Part shown: piece by piece, positions 56,110 through 64,000 of the stretch
Layout: the number at the start of each line of letters is the position of its first letter
Position numbering within the stretch: the stretch's first letter is position 1
Source: Takakia lepidozioides
Lineage: Eukaryota; Streptophyta; Takakiopsida; Takakiales; Takakiaceae
Direction: 5' to 3'
NCBI GenBank assembly: GCA_030704615.1
Contig: CM060734.1
Span: 42,486,042 to 42,550,041 of the forward strand
Length of the DNA stretch: 64,000 nucleotides
Notes under the pieces: generated by a model
What the model saw: only the letters and a program-made list of their open reading frames with translations
What the model was told of the DNA's origin: nothing
Database searches by the model: none
Program-made: the position numbers and the translations under genes

Positions 56110-57007
56110 AGAAATGGGGCACCGCATTTCCAAAATTTTGGCAACTCTAAGAACCTCTTTTGGAAATGCGGCACTGCATTTCCAAAACAGGGGAGGGACT
56201 AAATTTTCCATTTCAATGTTGGCATAGTAAAAAGTAATCGGCCGATTGGAAATGTGGTGCCGCATTTCCAAAATTTCCTTTGTCCACACGCCAGTTTTGG
56301 CCTCTCCCGCTCATTGCACGGATGCCACCACGCTTACAGAGGTCGAACAAGGAGGTCGAACAAGGAGGTCGAGATGGCGGAATTGAAAATGCGGTGCCGC
56401 ATTTCCATATTGGGGATGGTCGTTGTTCGAACTGCAGGCCCATCAGCAAAAATTGGCACCGCATTCCATTGTAAAAAAAAAGTCGATGACGGACATGGAA
56501 ATGCGGCGCCGCATTTCCAGAACGGACATCGCAATTTGTCCATTTGCAGACCCTCTCACGGAAATGCGGTAACGCATTCCATCGCGCTGGTCGGAAATGT
56601 CACTTTTCGAAGTGTTGGACGGAAATGCGGCACCGCATTCCCTTGTCCAAAAAGAAGTTTCCATTGCCAAGCTGGAAATGCGTCGCCGCATTTGCAATGC
56701 CAACCTCGTTGTCTGTCCAATTTATAGACCCGTGTTGGTATTTCGTGTACCTAGACGGAAATGATGCACCGCATTTCATTGTCCGACACTGAAATGCGGT
56801 TCATACATTTCCATGTCGGCATGGAAATTCGGCACCGCATTTCCTTGTCCCACATGGAAATGCGGTGCCGCATTTCGATGCCGACATGGAAATGAGCCAC
56901 CGCATTTCCTTGTCCCACATGGAAATGCGGTGCCGCATTTCGATGCCGACATGGAAATGAGCCACCGCATTCCAATGTCCGACATGGAAATGCGGTGCCG
57001 CATTTCA
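56110..57007. repeat. Second palindrome array, 3' of the methyltransferase gene
   Basis: About 16 copies of the same palindrome family, many with one or two mismatches. In the left half the spacing is irregular (50-140 bp). From 56,757 the starts are 56757, 56790, 56823, 56856, 56888, 56921, 56953 and 56986, a 32-33 bp pitch with short spacers of the TTGTCCCACAT or ATGCCGACAT type. Confidence 0.88.
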
Positions 57008-57064
57008 ATGTCCGACATGGCGTTACTCTGGTATATTCTTGACACATGACTCACATACCGGTCG

Positions 57065-57774
57065 GTGGGTACGTGGGACCCAGATGCTCCATTATTGGAG
57101 GCCGGACTGCTCTTCCGCTTCACATCATTTCCAAAATCTAAGGGCTTCGTAGCTGTCCGCAAGGTCATTGTCATCTGCAACCAAGTCGTCCTCAGGTCCT
57201 CCTTTGCAAGGATGCCGTGCTTCCGGAACCGGGACGACTGCCCATTTGGAAGCATCGATTATGCAATGTATTCGGCCACATCGGGAGACATTGTTATCTG
57301 GTACACAGATTACACAGAAGATACTGGTTCGATTGTGGAAACATTGGTGGCTTTTGAGTATATCCTAGGCCACTACACCTTCGAGCGGGGTGACGATCTT
57401 GGTCTGAGGAGTCCGTGGCTCCTGCGCATCCTCGTTTCCGATTTTCCCAGCTACGACGGTCACCCATGCAGAAGAAGACGCACTGCTATGCTGTTGCGGT
57501 GGAACTGCTGCCACTGGACGTGGGTGGACTCCATCGGAGAGACCTATTCTCCTCAAGGAGTGCGCTCCTCTTCTCCATTGTATGGGGACATTCGCATTGG
57601 TGTGGACGACCAAACGTGAAGATTTCCATATTCGATGGTGGTATGATTGAAGGGCAGAACATTGTGGTGAACATCACTAGGGGCGGTACAACGGCTGCAA
57701 TCGACTTTACATGGAGGAGCCCCATGACTCATGAGCTAGTTCTGAGAGCAGTCGAAGTCCCATTGACAACGTGA
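57065..57774 (+). CDS. Unrecognised ORF between the second array and the right MULE end
   Basis: One frame is open at 57,065-57,619 (184 codons; CNQVVLRSSFARMPCFRNRD, IVIWYTDYTEDTGSIVETLV). A second is open at 57,415-57,774 (VKISIFDGGMIEGQNIVVNI, TTAAIDFTWRSPMTHELVLR). The two may be one protein with a frame change near 57,470. I do not recognise the family; the beta-strand-like pattern of the second part is only an impression. It may be the last exon of a cargo gene or a decayed third gene. Confidence 0.4.
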
Positions 57775-58164
57775 CTTGTATTCAGTAGGCACAGGGCTAA
57801 AGATTTGATTGCACAATCAGCACAGTAGACGTGCTTCAAATGCAATTCATGTGGATCAATAAAAACCTCATTGTGCCCTCTTTTTATTCTATTCTGTGTC
57901 CATCGTTCCCAGAATGCGTCATTGCTCATTACGTTTGGGATTGGGAGTGTGGGTGGATTTTGCAAGTGGCTGGTAGGCTGAAATGGGCCCCCATTGTACA
58001 GAGCAGTACCACCCTACCATTCGCGAAACATTGCCTTTCAATATATAATTCTAAATAACATTGCCGAACCTCCTTCATCGGGAGGTCCTTCTCCCCCTAT
58101 GACCGTGGCACCCTAAACCCTATTCCCGTGGACACTCATTTCCGGAAAATAGTGCTGCTCATGT

Positions 58165-58236
58165 TTTTTTCCACACTTACGACTCTGCTCATGGCTCATG
58201 CCGCTCATGGCTCATGGCTCATGAAATAGCAGCCCC
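58165..58236 (-). repeat. MULE right terminal region
   Basis: Reverse complement begins GGGGCTGCTATTTCATGAGC and continues with CATGAGC repeats. Relative to the left end there is one indel in the first eight bases. Confidence 0.85.
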
Positions 58237-58245
58237 CCACCCAAC
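58237..58245 (+). repeat. MULE target-site duplication, right copy
   Basis: CCACCCAAC, followed by TAACCAGCTAACTTGCAG of the CACTA-3 interior module. Confidence 0.82.
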
Positions 58246-58744
58246 TAACCAGCTAACTTGCAGAATTCAACATGGAAATTTAGGGCCAATTCTGATAAGA
58301 GCAAAAAACAGGGTGAAATGTGTTGAAGAAGGTGCATTGATTACCAGTGCCTGATTTTATCAGTTGTGTTGCTGCTGCTGCGGCATCCAGTTGACCATCT
58401 ATCCATGCAGGTTTCTTGTAGCTATTGATCCACAGGGAATCATAAGTAATCTTGTGCTTGAAATCTGGCCCTCTTGGATGAATCTGGACCCACTCTCTAT
58501 CCCTGCTCCTTCAGCTATCTCTGCCTCCGCACAAATTGACATGCACACATCCTTGCCTTGTTGCTAGCAGCTGACAATGACAGCCTAGATTTGTTGTAGC
58601 AAACACCCTAACCCTACTTATCACACTAGTTCATATGCTGACTTGCGCTTCCAACAGGCCTTCACTTTTTTGCACTAAAGAGCCAGCTTGCAGAATTCAA
58701 CCTAAAAATTTAGGGACGAATCTGATAACAGGGAAAACAGGCTA
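58246..58744. repeat. CACTA-3 interior module, right of the MULE
   Basis: Two partial copies of the dispersed module (AGCTAACTTGCAGAATTCAA at 58,251 and TTGCAGAATTCAACCTAAAA at 58,688) and the conserved VWVQIHPRG-type stretch on the minus strand near 58,420-58,500. It ends where the PPR array begins. Confidence 0.6.
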
Positions 58745-59800
58745 AAATGTGTTGAAGAAGGTGCTCATAGGTCTTCAAAGCCTCCATCCCGCACCCTTGT
58801 TGTGCATATCCAGCAATCGTCGCACTCCACGACACCACATCTCGTTCAGCCATACTATTGAACACTCCCTTTGCATCCTCGATGCACCCACATTTTGCAT
58901 ACATGTCCACGAGAGACTGTTCAGAATGACATCGGGTACAATTCCTGCTCTGACAAGTCACCATGGACCTCTTTACCCGTTTCCAGGGGCTGCCAGGCTT
59001 GCATATGCATTGCAAATGCCATCAAACGTGATGTGGTCGGACTTCGCCCCTTCCGCCATCATTTGATCACATGTCTCCATAGCCTCATTCCCGCGGCTTT
59101 GCTGTGCATACCTCGCAAGCATCGTGTTCCACAACACCACATCTGGTTCAACCATACTGTTGAAAACTCCCTTCGCATCCTCGATGCACCCACATCTTGC
59201 ATACATGTCCACGAGTGCATTGTTCATAATGATGTCGGGTACAATTCCAGCTCTCATGATGTCACCTTTGCCCTTTTCCAGGGCTGCCAGGCTCGCACAC
59301 GAATTGCATATACAAACGAACGTGACCAGGTCTGGCTTTACCCTTTCCTGCATCATTTGCTCATAGATCTCCAATGCCTCCATTCCACATCCATGCTGGG
59401 GATTATCCAGCGATCATCACACTCCAGGACATGACATCTCGTTAGTCATATTCTCAAACACTCCGTTTGTATCCTCAATACTACCACATTTGGCATACAT
59501 GTCCACGAGGGTATTGTTCAGAATGACATTGGGTACAATTCCAAATTTGACAATGGCACCATGGACCTTTTATCCTTTTTCAAGGCTGCCAGGCCCGCAC
59601 ACGCATTGCAAACACAACCCGGCTCGGCTTCATCATTTCCCTCATTATTTGCTCATACGTCTCCGAAGCCTATGTACCACACCCCCCCTTTGCATATCCT
59701 CGCCCTTCCTGCATCATTTGCTCGCAAAGCCTCTATCCCACGCCCCTGCATTGCATATCATGCGATCATGGTGTTCCATGACACAAGTATTCGGCTCGAT
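58745..59800 (-). pseudogene. PPR tandem array, right of the MULE
   Basis: Minus-strand PLS-type PPR repeats. 59,383-58,973 is open for 136 codons: [77 protein letters not shown]. It continues in another frame (59,015-58,710) with [20 protein letters not shown] and AGYAQQGCGMEALKTYEHLL. 59,400-59,800 holds a more decayed repeat. Same family as 41,580-42,510. Lack of flanking domains and frequent breaks mark it as captured gene sequence. Confidence 0.85.
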
Positions 59801-59814
59801 ACTACGAAAATAAA

Positions 59815-60346
59815 ATAGATCGTAGCACGGGAGACAAAATGAGGCTAAGTCCCAACCCTCTGTTCACGGCTCAACGTGGGCAACCCTAAAGCAACTTTTT
59901 GAATTTTTTAACTTTTTGCACTTTGTGTCATTCCAATGACACAAGTGTTTCGTTAATAGATGGATGAGGTCATCCAATGGATGAACCCATTCATGTATAT
60001 GCTTTAAGATGCCACGTGTAGTGATGTAGTCATATAAACAGAGCTGTGAAACCTCATGTACTCATGTAGTCATAAGCTTGTATGGCATGTCATCAATGTG
60101 TAGTAATGGTGTAGTCATTTAGTCATAAGCTTATGTAGCACTTGTTGACGTGTAATAGTGCATATGATTACTAGTTATATAAACCAAGCCTTTGTTCTTG
60201 GTCAACAGTGTTTGACCGCGGCTCCTAATCATGTAGTAATATGTATGACTTCATTAGATTAAAATATATTAAATTTCGCCCAACAATGGGTTTCATCACT
60301 ATGTAGTCACATACATAGTCATGGTTACCAAGGTTTATATCACTCG
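59815..60346. other. CACTA-3 right subterminal region
   Basis: Non-coding. Many ATGTAGTCATAA and ATGACTACATCAC-like words and CATCCAATGGATGAACC palindromic words, shared with 14,440-15,000. Confidence 0.65.
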
Positions 60347-60376
60347 TAGTCATAAAAACGTTAATTTGTACTAGTG
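60347..60376 (-). repeat. CACTA-3 right terminal inverted repeat
   Basis: Reverse complement CACTAGTACAAATTAACG then TTTTTATGACTA. Followed by TGG. Confidence 0.85.
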
Positions 60377-60379
60377 TGG

Positions 60380-60985
60380 ATGTCGTTGATGAAACTCTTG
60401 GACTTTGTCAGATGCATTGCCAAGGTTGGATGAAGGTTCCCACGTTCATTCGCTGATGTCGTAGCCTTTCCAATGTACGAAATACTCAAGACGTTTATAC
60501 TTGATGCGAGAGTCTAGGACTTCGTCGACTTAATACTCGATTTCCTGATTGACTTCGATTGGTGGAGGTGGTACGGAGACTCTCCCTGGAATATTCGATG
60601 GATGATACAACTCCAATAAATGAAACATGAAAGACTGGATGGATGCGCATACTTCGTGGGAGTTCAAGTCGAAAATTGACCGGATTTAGTTGTCGAATGG
60701 TCCCAGGCGTTGATAATCCAACTTCCTTGATGGTCGCGAGGTTTGTATGTCCCGTCGAAGAAGCCACACACGATCTCCGACCTTGAACTTGGGGTAGGAG
60801 TTAGCGATGTTGATCTGCATACTCCTTGTATTATTTTTGAGCTTCTGCGAGGTGAAATGTAAGCTCCTTGTGAATCGTAGCAAGATGAGTAACAAGGTTT
60901 TCTGCAGCAGGGTTTCCAACAGTCTTCATGTGGAAAGGGTTTGCTTGAGGATGATGACCATAATTGGAGAAAAATGAAATTTGCT
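60380..60985 (-). pseudogene. Integrase C-terminus and chromodomain of the chromovirus
   Basis: FKVGDRVWLLRRDIQTSRPS (60,790-60,730) and LELPRSMRIHPVFHVSFIG (60,660-60,600) are the GPY/F-type C-terminal segments. 60,560-60,400 reads as a chromodomain (EVLDSRIKYKRLEYFVHWKG, with YFVHWKG and TWEP boxes). TAA inside IEY/VDEV and TGA before TWEP break it. The domain is cut at 60,377 by CACTA-3. Confidence 0.8.
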
Positions 60986-60989
60986 TGGT

Positions 60990-61502
60990 CTAAGAATGTA
61001 TAGTGTTGTTGTAGGCAAATTCAGCCAATGACAGAAGGTCCGTCCAATTATCTTGGTGATAATTTATCGTATAGCGAAGAGACTGCTCCAAAATCTGGTT
61101 TACGCGTTCGGTTTGACCATCAGTCTGTGGATGATTAGCTGTAGAGAGATTGATCTTAGTATCCAATATGTGAAATAATTCCCTCCAGAAATTTGATATG
61201 AACTGTGGACCTCGATCAGATACGATGTCCTTCGGGAGTCCATGAATGCGGTAGATATTATTGAGGAAGAGTCTTGCAGTTTCCTCGCCGGCAACCGTCT
61301 TATTACATGGAATGAAATGTGTCATCTTTTTAAAACGATCTACAATAACAAGGATTGAATCGGTGGTCTTGGAAATCGGAAGGTCCGTAATAAAGTCCAT
61401 AGACACGGACGACCATGGACCATTGGGAATGAGTAATGGTTGAAGAAGGGCCGTAAGGTCGATGTCATGGTCCCTTCGCTCTAGCACACGTGTCATATTC
61501 AA
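60990..61502 (-). pseudogene. Integrase core of the chromovirus
   Basis: 170 open codons. The catalytic D-D-E residues are in SMDFITDLP, IVSDRGPQF and HPQTDGQTERVNQ. TKINLSTANHPQTDG and LAEFAYNNTIHS are typical of chromovirus integrases. Inserts element cDNA into chromatin when intact; here isolated by frame breaks on both sides. Confidence 0.9.
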
Positions 61503-62098
61503 TTGGAGATTTGCTGGTCGATGATGGATTTTTGTTGGTCAAAAACTGTCTCCTTTTTTTTCGGCGCAAGATACGATCGTCGAGAAAGAGCATCGGGTTT
61601 CTCTTGAAGATGTCCGGGGTGATAAATAATAACAAAATCAAACCTTGCTAGTGACATACCCTATCTTGCTTGACGTCGACTCAAAACACGAGCACTCATA
61701 AAATATTCAAGGTTTTTGTGATTGGTGTAGACAGTGACCTGATGTTTAGCTCCCTCCAATAGATGACGTCACTCCTCAAAAGCATCAATGATCGCTAGAA
61801 GTTCTTTGTCATGGATTTCATAATTGATCTCTGCAGCGAAAAATTTGCGAGAACAAAAACTAACAGGGTGAAGTCGGCCATCCGTACCGTATTGAGAGAG
61901 TATAGCGCCAAGTGCAAAGTTCGATGGGTCTGCATGTACCAGTATTGGGGCCGTTGTAAATGTCTGCTTCAGCCTTTCATATGTCTGGTCAGCCTTCTCG
62001 TCCCATACAAATTTGTCCTTCCCTGTGAGTCGTGTCAATGGTGCAGCAATTTTGGAGTAGTCCTTGATGAAGATTCTATAGAAATTTGCAAATCCCAT
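61503..62098 (-). pseudogene. RNase H of the chromovirus
   Basis: 62,098-61,769 starts with the end of RT (GFANFYRIFIKDYSKIAAPL) and enters RNase H (LVHADPSNFALGAILSQYGT, EINYEIHDKELLAII). A frame break follows near 61,765. 61,740-61,520 continues with the [11 protein letters not shown] and PDALSRR signals on the minus strand. Confidence 0.82.
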
Positions 62099-63124
62099 AA
62101 AACATTGTACATCTCGGACCGAAGTTGGTTTAATCCACTCGATGATGGTTTGTATTTTTTTTTATGATCCATAAGACGTCTTTGTCGGAAATAATGTAGC
62201 CCATAAATTCGACCTCAGATTGATGGAAAAAACCATTTTCCAACCTGACATATAGTCATCTTTATCTTAATTTATCAAGGACAAGGCGTACATGGCGGCC
62301 ATGTTCTTCTTCATTCTGTGAAAATATCAAAATGTGTCCAAATAGATGACTACAAAGTCATCTAAAAATTCTCGAAAGATGTCATTCATCATATGTTGGA
62401 AAATTGTTGGAGCATTTGTAAGACCGAAAGACATAACACTATATTCAAAATGTCAGTACTTTGTTCGTAAAGTTGTTTTCCATTCGTCTTCTTCTTTTAT
62501 CCGTACAAGGTTATAAACTCATCTCAAGTCAATTTTGGTGAAAATCTTCGCTCGTCCCAGTTGGTCGAGAAGCCCAGAAATCAGTGGCAACGGATAACAA
62601 TTCTTAATTGTGACTTTGTTGAGACCGCGATAGTCCACACACATGTGTAATGATCCGTCCTTCTTTTTCACAAACAAGATAGGCGCCCTCGTAGGTGATT
62701 TTGAATGTCGGATGAAGTTCTTCGACAAATTTTCATCAATGTACTCACGTAATGCAGTCAACTCCGTCTGGGATAAGTTATAGATTGGGCCGAATGGTGG
62801 TTGGGCTCCTTCTTGTAACTCAATTGCACAGTCATAAGGTCGACGTTCTGGCAATATGTCTGCATTTTTCTTCTCGAAGACATCCTTTAAATATTGATAT
62901 TGAGTGAGTAATGTCGAAGTACCTTTGTCTGTTGTGGTCTTGATCGGAGTCGCATAAAGTGCAAATGCCGCATCCTTTTTGGTAGCTCTCATTAAAGCTC
63001 TAGCTCCAAGGAATAGGGGTTGAATATCTTTGATATTTCTACATTTTTGTCTTGCAAAAAAATTTCGTGATCGCCAGTCGATGTCAGGATTGTGAAGTAC
63101 GAACCAGGGAAGTTCAAGGATCAC
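62099..63124 (-). pseudogene. Reverse transcriptase of the chromovirus, active site broken
   Basis: 63,124-62,519 is open: [40 protein letters not shown] and [21 protein letters not shown] stop after KIDLR follows, then [20 protein letters not shown] in 62,450-62,380. At about 62,330 the YLDD box loses two bases so that YLD is followed by a shifted frame and a stop. The enzyme cannot be functional. Confidence 0.88.
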
Positions 63125-63440
63125 AGGATTTGTTGGAGACTGGATGATGTTGAAAACAATGTGTGATGCTTGATCTTCAAGTGGTCGAGTTTCATGGTCA
63201 ACATTTTCTGATGCTAACAGTCGTCCATCGATGGGGGCCGAGAGTTTCTTCTTTACGAGTGTTAAATTGTGTTGCTTCGCAAAGTTTTTGTCAATAAAAC
63301 ATGCTGAAGCCCCCTGAGTCCAAAATTGTTTCTAAAGAGATATCTCGATTTTGCACTCTGATTTTTATCGGAATTGTGAAGCAAGATGCAGGGTCTGGAG
63401 GTAGAAAGAGACATTTAGTTTCAATGTGGGCTAAAAGATG
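63125..63440 (-). pseudogene. Aspartic protease of the chromovirus, frameshifted at DSG
   Basis: [20 protein letters not shown] leads to DSG (about 63,310), then an extra G in a G-run shifts the frame; the next part ([12 protein letters not shown]) is in the adjacent frame. 63,290-63,125 encodes the spacer to RT. Confidence 0.82.
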
Positions 63441-63479
63441 ATGTAAAAGATTTATTGCTGACAATGCCAAACGTGAGCA

Positions 63480-63990
63480 CACTGAGCTCATCACAGCGAT
63501 AATCGTTTGTTCGAAAGACGTCAAGAGAAGCAATCTGGATGATCGACGACGCATCATGCCGCTGGTACTACGGCACCAAACACAACGATCCATCAGACAT
63601 CCGGTAGTGATCCTATGCAAATTGATGATGTCCGATTCAAGCCATTGACGTCACAAGAAAAAAAAAAGACGGCGCTCGAATGGATTATGCTTCTATTGCG
63701 GAGAAGAATATCATATAGCATTAAACTGCCCCAACAAGAGAAGATTCAAAGCTCGGGGCGCAACTCAAGTGTTCGATACGAGGAGGGCGGAAAACGAAGA
63801 TGTCTAGTCACAGTAGGGACCATGCGGCTGGACACCTAATGAAACTCTTCTCATTCCAGTCGAGGTCGCACGCAAGTTGTCGAAATTCGGCAGCATAAAC
63901 AGAAGCAGGATGTGCTCATTGTCGAAGATTTCGCATCTTTGTCTCTGCAACTCTCTCCCTATCATTTTCTCCAAACGTTGTAGTGAACTC
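63480..63990 (+). pseudogene. Gag end and zinc knuckle on the opposite strand
   Basis: On the plus strand: RLFERRQEKQSG, then SGSDPMQIDDVRFKPLTSQ, then CFYCGEEYHIALNCPNKRR, a CX2CX4HX4C knuckle, and NETLLIPVEVARKLSKF. This is the gag-to-protease part of a chromovirus of the same kind, facing away from the minus-strand protease at 63,125-63,440. Either an inversion within one element or two elements meeting head to head. Stops at about 63,800-63,840 show it is decayed. Coding continues towards the window edge. Confidence 0.75.
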
Positions 63991-64000
63991 GCACATGAAT

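Larger units (their letters stand above)
44470..58236. mobile_element. Mutator-like element (MULE), 13,767 bp, with cargo genes
   Basis: A perfect 9-bp direct repeat CCACCCAAC flanks it (44,461-44,469 and 58,237-58,245), the size expected for Mutator-type elements. Both ends begin with G and share CTATTTCATGAGC in inverted orientation, continuing into arrays of CATGAGC(C). Contents: a decayed MULE transposase on the minus strand, a palindrome array, a divergent multi-exon ParB-like/methyltransferase gene, a second palindrome array and a third ORF. 44,546-45,322 and 57,775-58,164 hold no recognisable gene. It lies inside CACTA-3 and is the youngest insertion of the nest. Confidence 0.88.
40058..60376. 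mobile_element. CACTA-3, 20.3 kb including a nested MULE
   Basis: The left end begins CACTAGTACAGATTATCG; the right end reverse-complemented begins CACTAGTACAAATTAACG; both continue TTTTTATGACT. Candidate 3-bp duplication TGG at 40,054-40,056 (one extra C before the element) and 60,377-60,379. Without the MULE it is about 6.5 kb. Subterminal ATGACTACATCACTAC words occur at 40,080-40,470 and 59,980-60,350. The interior shares the dispersed module and PPR fragments with CACTA-1, in inverted order. No CACTA transposase was seen. Confidence 0.85.
39318..63470 (-). mobile_element. Ty3 chromovirus, minus strand, split by CACTA-3
   Basis: Read leftwards: protease (63,440-63,125), RT, RNase H, integrase, C-terminal chromodomain (to 60,380). 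After the CACTA-3 insertion it continues with the integrase tail (40,057-39,887), polypurine tract and 3' LTR (39,876-39,318). Chromodomains bind methylated histone H3 and target such elements to heterochromatin. The 5' part (gag and LTR) is not seen in the same orientation. Frame changes hit the protease active site and the RT YLDD box, so it is dead. It abuts the methyltransferase fragment at 39,317/39,318. Confidence 0.88.

Noticed and set aside
41580-59800. One host PPR gene interrupted by the MULE
   Set aside because: The two arrays are separated from the MULE ends by other CACTA modules and are decayed independently; they are better seen as captured fragments of the CACTA element.

Overview
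The window is nuclear DNA of a repeat-rich green eukaryote of the plant lineage. Indicators are PLS-type pentatricopeptide (PPR) fragments, CACTA elements starting CACTAC/CACTAG, a Tourist-like MITE with TAA target duplications, a Mutator-like element (MULE) with a 9-bp duplication, a Ty3 chromovirus, and spliceosomal introns. A retrotransposon-type cytosine-5 DNA methyltransferase fragment (such genes are reported from charophyte algae and dinoflagellates) makes a charophyte such as a Chara-like alga my preferred source. This is inference; no housekeeping gene, tRNA or rRNA was recognised. Almost everything readable is mobile DNA.

Layout. 1-14,027: two near-identical Ty3/gypsy copies in tandem on the minus strand sharing one LTR (5,700-6,589). 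The right copy has lost most of pol, joined to a coiled-coil ORF. 14,411-19,080: a non-autonomous CACTA element (TSD TGT) carrying a PPR fragment. 20,746-28,486: a plus-strand Ty3/gypsy element whose integrase ends in a PHD finger, split by an 847-bp CACTA MITE (TSD ATG). 28,487-36,660: mostly non-coding, with an LTR fragment, a Tourist-like MITE, SINE-like tails and a roughly 59-bp minisatellite. 36,661-38,540: a decayed non-LTR retrotransposon 3' end. 38,683-39,317: the cytosine methyltransferase fragment.

39,318 to about 63,470 is a set of nested insertions. A minus-strand chromovirus lies next to the methyltransferase fragment, apparently inserted into it. A 20.3-kb CACTA element (40,058-60,376) sits inside the chromovirus. 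A 13.8-kb MULE (44,470-58,236, TSD CCACCCAAC) sits inside that CACTA element, between its PPR arrays.

The MULE is the most interesting object. It carries a decayed MULE transposase with a SWIM zinc finger on the minus strand and, divergently, a multi-exon gene that reads as a ParB/sulfiredoxin-like domain followed by a beta-class (N4/N6-type) DNA methyltransferase. Between the two lie 22 copies of a 22-bp palindrome at an almost constant 53-bp pitch. The palindrome recurs in introns of the methyltransferase gene and in a second array downstream at a 32-33 bp pitch. Most of the in-frame stops in the transposase and the PHD element are of the kind made by C-to-T change, which would fit decay of methylated repeats.
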